From assembly GCF_016908655.1 (NCBI RefSeq), contig NZ_JAFBEI010000002.1, forward strand, positions 1 to 64,000: DNA of 64,000 nucleotides, in the 5' to 3' direction. The DNA comes from Streptococcus saliviloxodontae. Lineage in GTDB: Bacteria; Bacillota; Bacilli; Lactobacillales; Streptococcaceae. Both the position numbers and the translations under genes were made by a program. The notes under the pieces were generated by a model. That model searched no databases and was not told where the DNA came from. It saw nothing but the letters and a program-made list of their open reading frames with translations. Positions 37,207 through 51,044 of this stretch are shown piece after piece; positions within the stretch are counted from its first letter, which is position 1, and every line of letters starts with the position of its first letter.

Positions 37207-37461
37207 GTGAATAATCTTTACCTTGATTTTCAGGAAGCATGGATGTCAAAAGACTGGGATGGGAGAGACTTAGAGATACCGGTTATATTTGAAATGCATG
37301 AGCATATCTGTTCAAATACGACCGATGTTTTGGAAAGGATCACGATTGCACATTCTGTTATTCATCAATTTGATGCCGGAGATAAGTTTGACACCATTAG
37401 GATTTTCTTATCATCTTATTTGAGTAATGACGTTGTTGATAAAGCTGATTTTTATCGTTAA
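37207..37461 (+). CDS. Small acidic protein, possibly a 5'-truncated remnant
   Basis: 84 aa if read from GTG 37207, but no SD is seen there. The frame is open back to the comEB stop, in the same frame as comEB, with KDENDFIAYVNNLYLDF upstream. The sequence looks like a real soluble helical protein (YLDFQEAWMSKDW, ERITIAHSVIHQFDAGD) and slightly recalls bacteriocin immunity-type proteins; I would not name it. A lost 5' end by deletion next to comEB is the simplest explanation. Confidence 0.5.
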   Translation: MNNLYLDFQEAWMSKDWDGRDLEIPVIFEMHEHICSNTTDVLERITIAHSVIHQFDAGDKFDTIRIFLSSYLSNDVVDKADFYR

Positions 37462-37505
37462 TCTTAATGTACCTATTCAATATAAGTTCAAAGCTAATAA
37501 ACTAT

Positions 37506-37534
37506 TTGAGAAAGCAAGTGATTTGTGGTAGAAT
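37506..37534 (+). promoter_or_regulatory. efp promoter
   Basis: TTGAGA (37506-37511), 17-bp spacer ending TGG, TAGAAT (37529-37534). Confidence 0.7.
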
Positions 37535-37571
37535 GGGTTGATAAATAATTTTTACAAAGAGGTATTACAAC

Positions 37572-38132
37572 ATGATTGAAGCAAGTAAGCTTAAAGCAGG
37601 TATGACTTTTGAAACTGCAGACGGAAAATTGATTAAAGTTTTGGAAGCAAGTCACCACAAACCAGGTAAAGGAAATACAATCATGCGTATGAAATTGCGT
37701 GATGTTCGTACTGGTTCAACATTCGATACAAGCTACCGTCCAGAGGAAAAATTTGAACAAGCTATTATCGAAACTGTACCAGCACAATACCTTTACAAAA
37801 TGGATGATACAGCCTACTTCATGAATACTGAAACTTATGACCAATATGAGATTCCAGTTGCTAACGTTGAAAACGAATTGCTTTACATTCTTGAAAACTC
37901 AGATGTTAAAATTCAATTCTACGGAACAGAAGTTATCGGTGTTCAAGTTCCAACAACTGTTGAATTGACAGTTGCTGAAACACAGCCATCTATCAAAGGT
38001 GCTACTGTTACAGGTTCTGGTAAACCAGCAACGCTTGAAACAGGTCTTGTTGTTAACGTTCCTGACTTTATTGAAGCAGGTCAAAAATTGGTTATCAATA
38101 CAGCTGAAGGTACTTACGTTTCACGTGCCTAA
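37572..38132 (+). CDS. efp: Elongation factor P
   Basis: 186 aa, three OB-like domains. Rescues ribosomes stalled at polyproline. The tip loop [17 protein letters not shown] carries Lys at the position modified in many bacteria. First gene of efp-gls24-nusB, a common streptococcal order. Confidence 0.97.
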   Translation: MIEASKLKAGMTFETADGKLIKVLEASHHKPGKGNTIMRMKLRDVRTGSTFDTSYRPEEKFEQAIIETVPAQYLYKMDDTAYFMNTETYDQYEIPVANVENELLYILENSDVKIQFYGTEVIGVQVPTTVELTVAETQPSIKGATVTGSGKPATLETGLVVNVPDFIEAGQKLVINTAEGTYVSRA

Positions 38133-38199
38133 GCTAAAGTAGATGGAGGAGGGGACTCCTCTTCTATTTTCCTTTAAAAACGAGAGAAAGGATAATGCT

Positions 38200-38589
38200 A
38201 TGACAACAGAAACAATTGGAGATATTGTCATTTCACCACGCGTTCTAGAAGTTATTACTGGCATTGCAGCGACAAAAGTTGAAGGTGTTCATTCGCTTCA
38301 TAACAAAACAGTTGCAGATGGCCTTAGTAAGACATCTCTAGGAAAAGGTGTTTACCTTCAAACATCTGAAGATGGTACGGTTAATGCAGATATCTACGTC
38401 TATCTTCAATATGGTGTGAATGTACCAGCCGTTGCGATGGCAGTTCAACAAGCTGTTAAATCAGCAGTTTATGATATGGCTGAAGTTTCGATTTCAGAAG
38501 TGAATATTCATGTTGCAGGAATCGTGACAGACAAAACACCAAAACCTGACTTGGCAGCATTGTTTGATGAGGATTTCTTGGATGAGTAA
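38200..38589 (+). CDS. Asp23/Gls24 family envelope stress response protein
   Basis: 129 aa from ATG 38200, chosen for the SD AGAAAGGA; a longer start at 38143 has none. The family blocks [29 protein letters not shown] and [14 protein letters not shown]-type repeats are visible. These proteins are linked to alkaline and envelope stress; their biochemical role is unclear. It overlaps nusB by 8 nt. Confidence 0.93.
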   Translation: MTTETIGDIVISPRVLEVITGIAATKVEGVHSLHNKTVADGLSKTSLGKGVYLQTSEDGTVNADIYVYLQYGVNVPAVAMAVQQAVKSAVYDMAEVSISEVNIHVAGIVTDKTPKPDLAALFDEDFLDE

Positions 38590-39025
38590 GAGTTTTAAAG
38601 ATTCAAGACGTGACTTGCGTGAACGTGCATTTCAAGCACTCTTCAGTCAAGAATTTGGTTTAGGATTCTTAGAGGCAGCGCAAGCGTCTTATGGACATGA
38701 TAAAGAAGTTGATGAGGATGAGCTGCTTGAAGTACCAGTATTTCTTCTCACCTTAGTTAAGGGTGTTCAAGATCATCAAGAAGAGCTTGATCGTTTGATT
38801 TCAGAAAACTTAAAATCTGGTTGGACTTTAGAGCGTTTGACAGTCACAGATAAGACTTTGTTGCGTCTAGGACTTTATGAAATTAAGTTTTTTGATGAAA
38901 CTCCAGATCGTGTAGCACTTAATGAAATCATTGAGATTGCTAAGAAATACTCAGATGAAACATCAGCTAAATTTGTTAATGGTCTTTTAAGTCAATTTGT
39001 CACAACAGAACTAGATAATAATTAA
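38582..39025 (+). CDS. nusB: NusB, transcription antitermination factor
   Basis: 147 aa from ATG 38582, overlapping the previous stop (ATGAGTAA). [17 protein letters not shown] at the N-terminus and [15 protein letters not shown] at the C-terminus are diagnostic. Works with NusE (S10) in rRNA antitermination. Ends the operon before a strong terminator. Confidence 0.96.
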   Translation: MSKSFKDSRRDLRERAFQALFSQEFGLGFLEAAQASYGHDKEVDEDELLEVPVFLLTLVKGVQDHQEELDRLISENLKSGWTLERLTVTDKTLLRLGLYEIKFFDETPDRVALNEIIEIAKKYSDETSAKFVNGLLSQFVTTELDNN

Positions 39026-39053
39026 TGTTCCTTCAAGTGATTATATAAAGATT

Positions 39054-39093
39054 AAGAATAGAGTCTTGATATTCAGGGCTCTATTCTTTTTAC
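39054..39093 (+). terminator. nusB terminator
   Basis: AAGAATAGAG (39054-39063) with CTCTATTCTT (39079-39088) and a T run. Confidence 0.85.
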
Positions 39094-39160
39094 TTATTTT
39101 TTATCTGCTAAATGAATTCTTTTATTAGCCGTTTTTTCTGATATTAAGGAGAGAATGCTA

Positions 39161-39208
39161 ATGAGACTACCTAAAAAGCCTTCCAGTTACATTTGGAAAG
39201 CTTTTTAG
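39161..39208 (+). other. 15-codon ORF embedded in a hairpin
   Basis: MRLPKKPSSYIWKAF with AAGGAG 9 nt upstream. Its DNA is also a long inverted repeat (TACCTAAAAAGC at 39168-39179 with GCTTTTTAGGTA at 39200-39211, plus TTCCA/TGGAA inside), which may be the terminator for scrR on the minus strand. Translation is unproven. Confidence 0.35.
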
Positions 39209-39297
39209 GTATGTAAGATACAAACTTACAAAAAGTGAATATCCTATATCGTTTGAGATGCATTTCTTTAAACGGCTTTTAGTGTTTAAAGATGAGA

Positions 39298-40260
39298 TTA
39301 GATAGAGTGACCTAAGATCAAATTGACTGGTAGGATGTAGTCTTTGCTAGTCTTTTCTTTTTTAATACGCTTAATAAGAGTATCAACAAGTAAGCAGGCG
39401 ATTTCTGATATGGGTTGTTTAACAGTTGTTAATTGAGGATAGAAGTCTTCGATAAATTTAGTTCCATCGTAGCCGATGATTTTTAAATCAGCAGGAATAG
39501 AGTAGCCCATCTGCTGTGCAATTTTGATCGTCATAATAGCTGTTAAATCATCAGAAACAAAAATGCCATCTGGTTTTTGAGTAGCTATGATAGATTTAAT
39601 CTCCATCTCTCTGCGCATATTTGATAAGGTGTTTGGGACTTGGTGGACACTGGCTCCCTTCAGATGAAAGTTAAAACCTAAACGTCGAAGACCAGTAGGG
39701 GACTCTGAGTTATCATTACCTGTAATCATGATGATATTTTGGCACCCTGCTTTTTCTAATGTTTGTGCCGCAAGCTTTCCTCCTTCAAAATTATCAGAGG
39801 AGACGATGGGAATGGTAGGAGCTAAATTACGGTCAAAGGCAACAATAGGGGCCTCTACTTGTTCGTATACATCGATGCCTAGATTATGACTTGATGAAAT
39901 AATACCATCGACTTGATTGGCTGAGAGCATTGCGAGGTATTCTTGCTCTTTAACTGGGTCGTGTTGGCTATTGCAGATGATCGCTTTGTAGCCGTGTTTA
40001 AAAAGTTCAATCTCAAGGTGCTCGATTAATTCTGCGTAAAAAATGTTGGAAATATTTGGGAAGATAAGTCCGATAAGTTGGGCTGATTTTCCTTGAAGGC
40101 TTCTAGCTAAACTATTAGGTTTATAATTTAGCTTTTTCATGGCATCTTCTACTTTTTGGATAGTTTTTTGAGACAAGTATCCTTTTTTGTTAATGACTCG
40201 AGAAACGGTTGTTGGGCTGACGCCTGCAAGTTCAGCAACATCTGTAAGTTTTGCAACCAT
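39298..40260 (-). CDS. scrR: ScrR, LacI-family sucrose operon repressor
   Basis: 320 aa. LacI-type helix-turn-helix KLTDVAELAGVSPTTVSRVIN at the N-terminus and a periplasmic-binding-protein-like effector domain (IGLIFPNISNIFYAELIEH, GIISSSHNLG). Represses the scr genes until sucrose metabolism products are present. It follows scrB by 4 nt, so both are transcribed from the scrB promoter. Candidate operators with AAACG/CGTTT centres lie at 41755 and 41860. Confidence 0.93.
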   Translation of the reverse strand: MVAKLTDVAELAGVSPTTVSRVINKKGYLSQKTIQKVEDAMKKLNYKPNSLARSLQGKSAQLIGLIFPNISNIFYAELIEHLEIELFKHGYKAIICNSQHDPVKEQEYLAMLSANQVDGIISSSHNLGIDVYEQVEAPIVAFDRNLAPTIPIVSSDNFEGGKLAAQTLEKAGCQNIIMITGNDNSESPTGLRRLGFNFHLKGASVHQVPNTLSNMRREMEIKSIIATQKPDGIFVSDDLTAIMTIKIAQQMGYSIPADLKIIGYDGTKFIEDFYPQLTTVKQPISEIACLLVDTLIKRIKKEKTSKDYILPVNLILGHSI

Positions 40261-40264
40261 AGGC

Positions 40265-41707
40265 TTAGGCTTTCAATTCGAAGTAAGAACCGCTAGCTTG
40301 ACCAGAAATGAGTTGGATACCGTTTTGTCCTTCTAGTGGGAAGACACGGCTTGTAAATACTTTTTCGCCTTTATTGATGAAGATTTCAATGACTGAGTTA
40401 TCAACAAAGATGTTAGCAGTTGCACTTTCACCTGATTCGAGATGGCACTCGCGACGTGTACCAAACTCAGTTGCATATTGTTCACCAGCTTGTGAGCGAT
40501 CTAGGATAACTTTTCCAGACTCAGTATCAATAATCAACTGGAGACCTTTTCCATCTTGATCAGCAAAGAGGCGAAGTTCAGTTTTAGTATTGGCAGGGAT
40601 TTCTAATTCCAGTTCGTAGCAGTTATTTGTTTCCGTCTTATCAGCAAAGGTTTCTTGAGAAGCTCTAAGGTCAGCTACGGCAGCGACTGGGTATTGATAG
40701 AGCTTTCCGTTTTTGATAGAGAGTTCTTTAACGAGGCTCATAGCTCCTTGGTAATCAAAGCGGTCTGTAGGGTAATCAACATCTGGAAGACCAATCCAGC
40801 TAATACTTAAGACACGTCCATCTGGTGCATTAAATCCTTGAGTCGCATAGGCTTCAAAACCGTAGTCTAGGTTAATGATTTCAGAAGGCTCAACAAGAGC
40901 AGGTTTTTCTGTGTCAAACGCTTGACAGATTTTATAAGTATTTGGATAGATGTTGTCATAGTTTAGTTCTGACTTGTCTAGTCCTTGAGGGCTATAGAGG
41001 AGAACAGGATGTCCATCAACAAAAACAAGATTTGGACACTCAATCATGTATTCAGATCCAGTACCCCCGAAGTCAAGGTCTCCGACCAGCTCCCAGTTGT
41101 AGACGTCATTATCAACAGCTTTGTAGAGTTTGATAAATCCTTGTTTATCAAGGTTTTGTGCTCCTACAATAGCGTAAAATTGCCCTTTGTAATCAAAAAT
41201 TTGAGGATCACGGAAGTGTTCAGTAACATCGCTAGGCTGTTGGATAAGGACTTCTTTGAATTTTTCGATGTTGCCGTCTTTATCCATCCAAGCACCGACT
41301 TGAAGAGGGTCACGAACCCAGTTTTCATCGCGGACATTACCTGTGTAAAAGAGGAAAAGTTTGTCGCCTACTTGATAAGCAGAACCAGAGTAGGCACCGT
41401 GGCTATCATTGGCATTATCAGGTTCAAGAGTAACACCAGTTTCTGTGAAGTGTACCAAATCATCAGACTCAGTATGAACCCATTGTTTTAAGCCATGGGC
41501 AGCACCAAAAGGCCAGTTTTGGTAAAAAAGCTGAAATTTTCCATTGAAATATGAAAAGCCATTTGGATCGTTTAATAATCCAGTGTTAGGTTCTAAGTGG
41601 TATGAGGTGTGCCAAGGTGAGCTAGCAACATGGTTTGAGATGGTTTCTCTTTCTTCTTTTGTCCAATCTTTATATGGGCGGTAACGGACTTCTGTAGGTA
41701 AGTTCAT
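40265..41707 (-). CDS. scrB: ScrB, sucrose-6-phosphate hydrolase (GH32)
   Basis: 480 aa. Splits sucrose-6-P into glucose-6-P and fructose. GH32 motifs: nucleophile Asp in LLNDPNGF, HFRDPQIF, and acid/base Glu in IECPNLVF. Beta-propeller plus beta-sandwich C-domain. Divergent from the PTS gene at 41913 with a shared regulatory region. Confidence 0.96.
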   Translation of the reverse strand: MNLPTEVRYRPYKDWTKEERETISNHVASSPWHTSYHLEPNTGLLNDPNGFSYFNGKFQLFYQNWPFGAAHGLKQWVHTESDDLVHFTETGVTLEPDNANDSHGAYSGSAYQVGDKLFLFYTGNVRDENWVRDPLQVGAWMDKDGNIEKFKEVLIQQPSDVTEHFRDPQIFDYKGQFYAIVGAQNLDKQGFIKLYKAVDNDVYNWELVGDLDFGGTGSEYMIECPNLVFVDGHPVLLYSPQGLDKSELNYDNIYPNTYKICQAFDTEKPALVEPSEIINLDYGFEAYATQGFNAPDGRVLSISWIGLPDVDYPTDRFDYQGAMSLVKELSIKNGKLYQYPVAAVADLRASQETFADKTETNNCYELELEIPANTKTELRLFADQDGKGLQLIIDTESGKVILDRSQAGEQYATEFGTRRECHLESGESATANIFVDNSVIEIFINKGEKVFTSRVFPLEGQNGIQLISGQASGSYFELKA

Positions 41708-41730
41708 TGTTAGATCTCCTATGCTCTAAT

Positions 41731-41766
41731 ATACTATTAATCTTACTATATATAGTAAACGTTTCC
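41731..41766 (-). promoter_or_regulatory. scrB promoter with overlapping operator
   Basis: On the minus strand TTTACT (41754-41759), 17-bp spacer, TAGTAT (41731-41736). The -35 lies in GTAAACGTTTCC (41755-41766), a LacI-type operator core. Confidence 0.6.
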
Positions 41767-41817
41767 TTGCTAAAAATCAATGATTTAGTAACGAAAATAA
41801 AAAAATATGCAAAACGG

Positions 41818-43805
<1,988 letters not shown>

Positions 43806-43809
43806 TAAT

Positions 43810-43843
43810 AAGAGAGTTTGGATATTGTCCAAGCTCTTTTTTG
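43810..43843 (+). terminator. Terminator between the two PTS genes
   Basis: An AGAG-TTGGA / TCCAAGCTCT stem with T run. The second PTS gene therefore has its own promoter. Confidence 0.7.
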
Positions 43844-43994
43844 TTTATTGTGAGATAAATTCTTGTTGGATGATAGTTGCTGGTAGTTTTTGAGATAATG
43901 AGTCTGTTATGAAAGAATAAGATGTAGCTAGACAATCTAGAGGTCTTTTAATAACAATCAAAAGAGGCAATCGAAAATAATCAAAATATTTCAA

Positions 43995-44023
43995 TTGCTT
44001 TCATGCAGTCTTTAGGATAGAAT
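43995..44023 (+). promoter_or_regulatory. Promoter of the second sucrose PTS gene
   Basis: TTGCTT (43995-44000), 17-bp spacer, TAGAAT (44018-44023). GCTTTCA near the -35 is like one half of the 41860 operator, but no full palindrome is seen. Confidence 0.6.
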
Positions 44024-44056
44024 AGTTTAGAAAACTTTAAGGAGGATATTTACTAA

Positions 44057-46012
<1,956 letters not shown>

Positions 46013-46021
46013 AAAGAATAA

Positions 46022-46088
46022 GAGAGTATAGAGTCCCTTGAGTTCAGAAAAATCAAATCTGGCTAGGGGCTCTAGCTCTCTTTTTCTA
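46022..46088 (+). terminator. scrA terminator
   Basis: GAGAGTATAGAGTCCCT and GGGGCTCTAGCTCTC form a long imperfect stem followed by TTTTT. Confidence 0.7.
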
Positions 46089-46185
46089 TTTCAGAAAACG
46101 CTCCCTTATACCTCTAATATCTTGCTTTTGCGTCAGCTTTTTTTTATAATATTAGAGTATCTATTTACATTAAAAGGGAGAAAAA

Positions 46186-47076
46186 ATGTCTAAATTATAC
46201 GGTAGCTTGGAAGCTGGCGGAACAAAATTTGTTTGTGCTGTTGGTGATGAGAATTTCCAAGTCATTGAAAAAACACAATTTCCAACAACAACACCATACG
46301 AAACGATTGAGCGTACAGTAGAATTTTTCAAACGTTATGAAGACCGTTTGGCAGGTATTGCGGTTGGGTCATTTGGTCCTATCGATATTGACCAAAATTC
46401 AGATACTTACGGTTATGTGACAACAACACCTAAGGAGCATTGGTCAAATGTTGACCTTCTTGGTCTTATCCAAAAAGAATTTAATGTGCCATTTTACTTT
46501 ACAACTGATGTGAACTCATCTGCTTATGGTGAGACACTTGTTCGTAAAGGTGTAGATAGCCTTGTCTACTACACTATCGGAACAGGTATCGGTGCTGGTA
46601 CTATCCAAAATGGTGAATTCGTAGGCGGTATCGGTCACACTGAGGCAGGTCACGTTTATGTGCCACGTCATCCACGTGATTACGCTAATGAATTTGTTGG
46701 AACATGTCCTTTCCACAACGGGTGTTTAGAAGGTCTTGCGGCAGGTCCATCTCTTGAAGCTCGTACTGGTATCCGTGGTGAGTTGATTGAGCAAAATTCA
46801 GATGTTTGGGATATCCAAGCTTATTACATCGCTCAAGCAGCTGTTCAAGCAACTGTTCTTTACCGTCCGCAGGTCATTGTCTTCGGTGGTGGTGTTATGG
46901 CTCAAGAACACATGCTTAAACGTGTTCGTGAAAAATTCACAGCCCTTTTGAATGGCTACCTTCCAGTACCAGACGTGACTGAGTATATTGTGACACCAGC
47001 AGTTGCTGAAAATGGCTCAGCAACACTTGGTAACTTTGCCCTTGCTAAAAAAGTAGCAGAGCGTTTTTCAAAATAA
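46186..47076 (+). CDS. scrK: ScrK, fructokinase (ROK family)
   Basis: 296 aa. Phosphorylates fructose freed by ScrB to fructose-6-P. ATP site GSLEAGGTKFVCAVG, catalytic Asp in TTDVNSSAYGE, GTGIGAGTI, and the zinc site of ROK kinases (GHTEAGHVYV...CPFHNGCLEG). AAAGGGAG precedes the ATG. Own terminator follows. Confidence 0.95.
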   Translation: MSKLYGSLEAGGTKFVCAVGDENFQVIEKTQFPTTTPYETIERTVEFFKRYEDRLAGIAVGSFGPIDIDQNSDTYGYVTTTPKEHWSNVDLLGLIQKEFNVPFYFTTDVNSSAYGETLVRKGVDSLVYYTIGTGIGAGTIQNGEFVGGIGHTEAGHVYVPRHPRDYANEFVGTCPFHNGCLEGLAAGPSLEARTGIRGELIEQNSDVWDIQAYYIAQAAVQATVLYRPQVIVFGGGVMAQEHMLKRVREKFTALLNGYLPVPDVTEYIVTPAVAENGSATLGNFALAKKVAERFSK

Positions 47077-47084
47077 TACCGAAT

Positions 47085-47117
47085 AGAGAATGCGATAGCG
47101 GTCGTGTTCTCTTTTTC
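47085..47117 (+). terminator. scrK terminator
   Basis: AGAGAA (47085-47090) and CGA inside pair with TCG and TTCTCT (47107-47112), followed by TTTTT. Confidence 0.65.
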
Positions 47118-47132
47118 TTATTTTAGAAGTTA

Positions 47133-47161
47133 TTGACTTGTTGGAGTCTAATGAGTATAAT
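47133..47161 (+). promoter_or_regulatory. manA promoter
   Basis: TTGACT (47133-47138), 17-bp spacer, TATAAT (47156-47161). It lies about 180 nt before the gene, leaving a long leader. Confidence 0.8.
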
Positions 47162-47186
47162 ATAGCAGAAATTAGGAAGGGTTAAT

Positions 47187-47314
47187 CCAAGATTTAGGTC
47201 TTTGAAAGTCTAAATCTGGTGAGAAACAGCTGTGCTATTTATCAAACAAAATGAGTGCTGCTCAATCTGAATTGGAAGGGCTTGGTTTGATGTTGAAAAA
47301 TAGCAGTTATCTCA
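47187..47314 (+). promoter_or_regulatory. Structured 5' leader of manA (candidate RNA regulator)
   Basis: Hairpin P1: CCAAGATTTAG (47187-47197) with CTAAATCTGG (47210-47219). Long interrupted stem P2: TGAGA/TCTCA, AAC/GTT, GCTATTT (47234-47240) with AAATAGC (47298-47304), ATCAAAC (47241-47247) with GTTTGAT (47285-47291). No known riboswitch class is recognised. Confidence 0.5.
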
Positions 47315-47338
47315 TGTTGTGAAAAAAGGAGAAGTAGG

Positions 47339-48277
47339 ATGGAACCACTATTTTTAAAATCAGAGATGCACGAAAAAATCTGGGGAGGGAAGAAATTATC
47401 AGAAGTCTTTGGATATGATATCCCATCAGATAAAACAGGTGAATACTGGGCAATATCTGCCCATCCAAATGGTGTCTCTCGTATTCTTAACGGTCCCTTT
47501 AAAGGGCTTGGCTTAGACCAGCTTTATTGTGAACATAAGGACTTGTTTGGTAATCCAGAGAGTGATGTTTTTCCTTTGTTAACAAAGATATTGGATGCCG
47601 AGGATTGGCTTAGCGTTCAAGTTCACCCTGACGATAATTACGCCAAGGAACATGAAGGGGAGCTAGGGAAAACAGAGTGTTGGTATGTTCTAGCGGCTGA
47701 AGAGGGTGCTGAGATTATCTATGGGCATCAAGCAAAAAATCGCCAAGAGTTAGCAAATATGATAGAGGCTGGTGATTGGGATAAGCTCTTGACAAGAGTT
47801 CCAGTAAAAGCTGGTGATTTCTTCTATGTTCCAAGTGGAACCATGCACGCAATCGGTAAAGGTATCTTAATTTTAGAAACCCAGCAGTCCAGCGATACGA
47901 CCTATCGGGTCTATGATTTTAATCGTCAAGATGCCCAAGGTAACCTTCGTGAACTCCATATTGAGCAGTCTCTTGATGTACTGACTTATGGACAACCTCA
48001 AAATAGTTATCCAACCAGTCTAAATGTAGCAGGGATGGATGTGACGCTTTTAGTATCTAATGCCTTTTTTAAAGTCTTTAAATGGAAGGTCTCAAGTCCA
48101 GTCAAGATGAAGAGGACAGCTCCTTACCTACTTGTCAGTGTGACTTCTGGTCAGGGCTATATCACAGTTGATAATCGTGTTTTTGCAATTAAAAAAGGAG
48201 ATCATTTTATTTTGCCAAATGGTATCGAAAACTGGGTGTTCGATGGTCAGATTGAAATGATTGTGAGCCATGTTTGA
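47339..48277 (+). CDS. manA: Mannose-6-phosphate isomerase, class I
   Basis: 312 aa. Interconverts mannose-6-P and fructose-6-P. Zinc ligands are visible in VQVHPDDNYAKEHEG and FFYVPSGTMHAIG, with the substrate Arg near TTYRVYDFNR. AGGAGAAG precedes ATG 47339. Placed next to scrK as in several streptococci, but with its own promoter and leader. Confidence 0.95.
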   Translation: MEPLFLKSEMHEKIWGGKKLSEVFGYDIPSDKTGEYWAISAHPNGVSRILNGPFKGLGLDQLYCEHKDLFGNPESDVFPLLTKILDAEDWLSVQVHPDDNYAKEHEGELGKTECWYVLAAEEGAEIIYGHQAKNRQELANMIEAGDWDKLLTRVPVKAGDFFYVPSGTMHAIGKGILILETQQSSDTTYRVYDFNRQDAQGNLRELHIEQSLDVLTYGQPQNSYPTSLNVAGMDVTLLVSNAFFKVFKWKVSSPVKMKRTAPYLLVSVTSGQGYITVDNRVFAIKKGDHFILPNGIENWVFDGQIEMIVSHV

Positions 48278-48369
48278 GCCCTTTAATTTGTGGTAAAACA
48301 AGAAAACCAAGTTTAGGATGAGTAGTGTCTTTGCTTGGTTTTTCTTACATCTCGTTACAAGTAATCATA

Positions 48370-48398
48370 TTGAAAAAAAGTGGAAAATATGGTAGAAT
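48370..48398 (+). promoter_or_regulatory. secA promoter
   Basis: TTGAAA (48370-48375), 17-bp spacer ending TGG, TAGAAT (48393-48398). Confidence 0.75.
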
Positions 48399-48428
48399 GG
48401 AGCGATAAGACTATCGAAAGGAATTAAG

Positions 48429-50948
48429 ATGGCAAATATTTTACGCACAATCATTGAAAATGATAAAGGCGAAATTAAAAAACTAGAAAAAATTGCAAAA
48501 AAAGTAGAAGCTTATGCTGATGAGATGGCTGGTCTTTCAGATGCGCAACTTCAATCTAAAACTGAAGAATTTAAAGATAGATACCAATATGGAGAGACTT
48601 TGGATGATCTATTGCCAGAAGCATTTGCAGTCGTTCGAGAGGGTGCTAAACGTGTCTTAGGACTTTTCCCTTATCGCGTTCAGATTATGGGGGGGATTGT
48701 ACTTCACCACGGTGATGTTCCAGAGATGCGTACCGGTGAAGGTAAGACATTGACAGCGACGATGCCTGTTTACCTCAATGCTCTTTCTGGAGAAGGTGTC
48801 CACGTTATCACGGTTAATGAATACCTTTCAGAACGTGATGCGACTGAAATGGGTGAGCTCTATAGTTGGTTAGGTCTCTCTGTAGGGATCAACTTAGCAT
48901 CTAAATCAACATTTGAGAAGCGCGAAGCCTACAATTGTGACATTACTTACTCAACCAACTCAGAGATTGGTTTTGATTACCTTCGTGATAATATGGTTCG
49001 CCGTCGCGAGGATATGGTTCAACGCCCATTGAATTTTGCCTTGGTTGATGAGGTCGACTCTGTTCTTATCGATGAAGCGCGTACGCCTTTGATTGTTTCA
49101 GGTCCAGTTAGTTCAGAGACAAGTCAGTTGTATTATCGTGCAGACCGTTTTGTTAAAACATTGTCTAGCGATGACTATGCTATTGATGTTCCAACTAAGA
49201 CTATCGGTCTTTTGGATTCAGGTATTGATAAGGCTGAGGAGTTCTTCAACCTCAACAACCTTTACGATATTGAAAATGTTGCTCTAACTCACTATATTGA
49301 CAACGCTCTTCGTGCCAATTACATCATGCTTCTTGATATTGACTATGTGGTTTCTGAGAAGCAAGAGATTTTGATTGTTGACCAATTTACTGGTCGTACT
49401 ATGGAAGGACGCCGTTTCTCAGATGGACTTCATCAGGCTATCGAGGCTAAAGAAGATGTTCCAATTCAAGACGAGTCTAAGACATCAGCTTCAATTACCT
49501 ACCAAAATATGTTCCGTATGTATAAAAAATTGGCAGGTATGACAGGTACTGGTAAGACAGAGGAAGAGGAATTCCGTGAAATTTACAACATGCGTATCAT
49601 TCCAATTCCAACTAACCGTCCTGTTCAACGTATTGACCACTCTGACCTTCTTTACCCAACATTAGAAGCGAAGTTCCGTGCGGTTGTTAAAGATATTAAA
49701 GAGCGTCATGCCAAAGGTCAACCTGTCTTGGTTGGTACGGTAGCGGTTGAAACCTCTGACTACATCTCTAAACAATTAGTTGCAGAAGGGGTTCCACACG
49801 AAGTTCTGAATGCCAAGAACCACGCGAAAGAAGCACAGATTATCATGAATGCTGGTCAACGTGGTGCAGTTACTATCGCAACCAATATGGCAGGTCGTGG
49901 TACCGATATCAAATTAGGAGCAGGTGTTCTTGATTTGGGTGGTCTTTGTGTGATTGGTACAGAGCGTCATGAGAGTCGTCGTATCGATAACCAGCTTCGT
50001 GGACGTGCTGGTCGTCAAGGTGACCCAGGTGAATCACAATTTTACCTTTCTCTTGAAGATGATTTAATGCGTCGTTTTGGTTCTGATCGTATTAAGGTCT
50101 TCTTGGAACGCTTGAGTGGTGATGAGGACATTGTGATCAAGTCACGTATGTTTACTAGCCAAGTTGAGTCAGCTCAAAAACGTGTAGAAGGAAATAACTA
50201 CGATACACGTAAACAAGTCCTTCAATATGATGACGTTATGCGTGAACAACGTGAAATCATCTATGCAAACCGTTATGAAGTGATCACAGCTATTCGTGAC
50301 CTTGAACCTGAGATTTCTGCTATGATTGAACGTACGATTGAACGTACTGTCGATAATCACAGTCGTTCTTCTCGTGAAGAGGCTCTAGAAGGGATTTTAG
50401 CATTTGCGCAACACAACCTTCTGCCAGAAGATAGCATTGCTTTATCTGATTTAGAAGATTTGGATTTTGATGATATCAAAGGGGAATTGTACGACCGTGC
50501 AATAGCTGTTTACCGTAGTCAAATTGCAAAATTGCCAAATGAAGATGCTGTTATTGAATTCCAAAAAGTTTTGATTTTGATGGTGGTTGATAATCACTGG
50601 ACAGACCATATTGATTCCTTAGATCAGTTACGCCAAGCAGTCGGTTTGCGTGGTTATGCTCAAAATAATCCGATTGTGGAGTATCAAAGCGAAGCTTTCC
50701 GTATGTTTAACGACATGGTTTCATCAATTGAATTTGAAGTTACACGTACAATGATGAAAGCTCAAATCCATCAACAAGAACGTGACAGATCACCTGAGCA
50801 AGTACGTACAACAGCAACTCAAAATATTGCGGCTAAAATTGCTGGTCAAGAAGAGGTCGAGGAAACAATTGACTTTTCTTCAGTTGGTCGTAATGATGCT
50901 TGTCCTTGTGGTTCAGGTAAAAAATTCAAAAATTGTCACGGACGCTAA
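48429..50948 (+). CDS. secA: SecA, preprotein translocase ATPase
   Basis: 839 aa. Motor of Sec export. Walker [14 protein letters not shown] (about residue 100), DEAD-like [16 protein letters not shown], helicase block [23 protein letters not shown], and the C-terminal zinc motif [14 protein letters not shown]. It is the general SecA rather than the shorter accessory SecA2. Confidence 0.98.
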   Translation: MANILRTIIENDKGEIKKLEKIAKKVEAYADEMAGLSDAQLQSKTEEFKDRYQYGETLDDLLPEAFAVVREGAKRVLGLFPYRVQIMGGIVLHHGDVPEMRTGEGKTLTATMPVYLNALSGEGVHVITVNEYLSERDATEMGELYSWLGLSVGINLASKSTFEKREAYNCDITYSTNSEIGFDYLRDNMVRRREDMVQRPLNFALVDEVDSVLIDEARTPLIVSGPVSSETSQLYYRADRFVKTLSSDDYAIDVPTKTIGLLDSGIDKAEEFFNLNNLYDIENVALTHYIDNALRANYIMLLDIDYVVSEKQEILIVDQFTGRTMEGRRFSDGLHQAIEAKEDVPIQDESKTSASITYQNMFRMYKKLAGMTGTGKTEEEEFREIYNMRIIPIPTNRPVQRIDHSDLLYPTLEAKFRAVVKDIKERHAKGQPVLVGTVAVETSDYISKQLVAEGVPHEVLNAKNHAKEAQIIMNAGQRGAVTIATNMAGRGTDIKLGAGVLDLGGLCVIGTERHESRRIDNQLRGRAGRQGDPGESQFYLSLEDDLMRRFGSDRIKVFLERLSGDEDIVIKSRMFTSQVESAQKRVEGNNYDTRKQVLQYDDVMREQREIIYANRYEVITAIRDLEPEISAMIERTIERTVDNHSRSSREEALEGILAFAQHNLLPEDSIALSDLEDLDFDDIKGELYDRAIAVYRSQIAKLPNEDAVIEFQKVLILMVVDNHWTDHIDSLDQLRQAVGLRGYAQNNPIVEYQSEAFRMFNDMVSSIEFEVTRTMMKAQIHQQERDRSPEQVRTTATQNIAAKIAGQEEVEETIDFSSVGRNDACPCGSGKKFKNCHGR

Positions 50949-50973
50949 CACTAGCATAGAATATGAAAAATCG

Positions 50974-51003
50974 TTGAAAATTAGTTGTAAAACATGATAT
51001 AAT
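50974..51003 (+). promoter_or_regulatory. DAHP synthase/acpS/alr promoter
   Basis: TTGAAA (50974-50979), 18-bp spacer ending TGA, TATAAT (50998-51003). Confidence 0.7.
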
Positions 51004-51044
51004 GAAAACAATTTAAATTTTCAAACAATAATTAGGAGAGAAAT

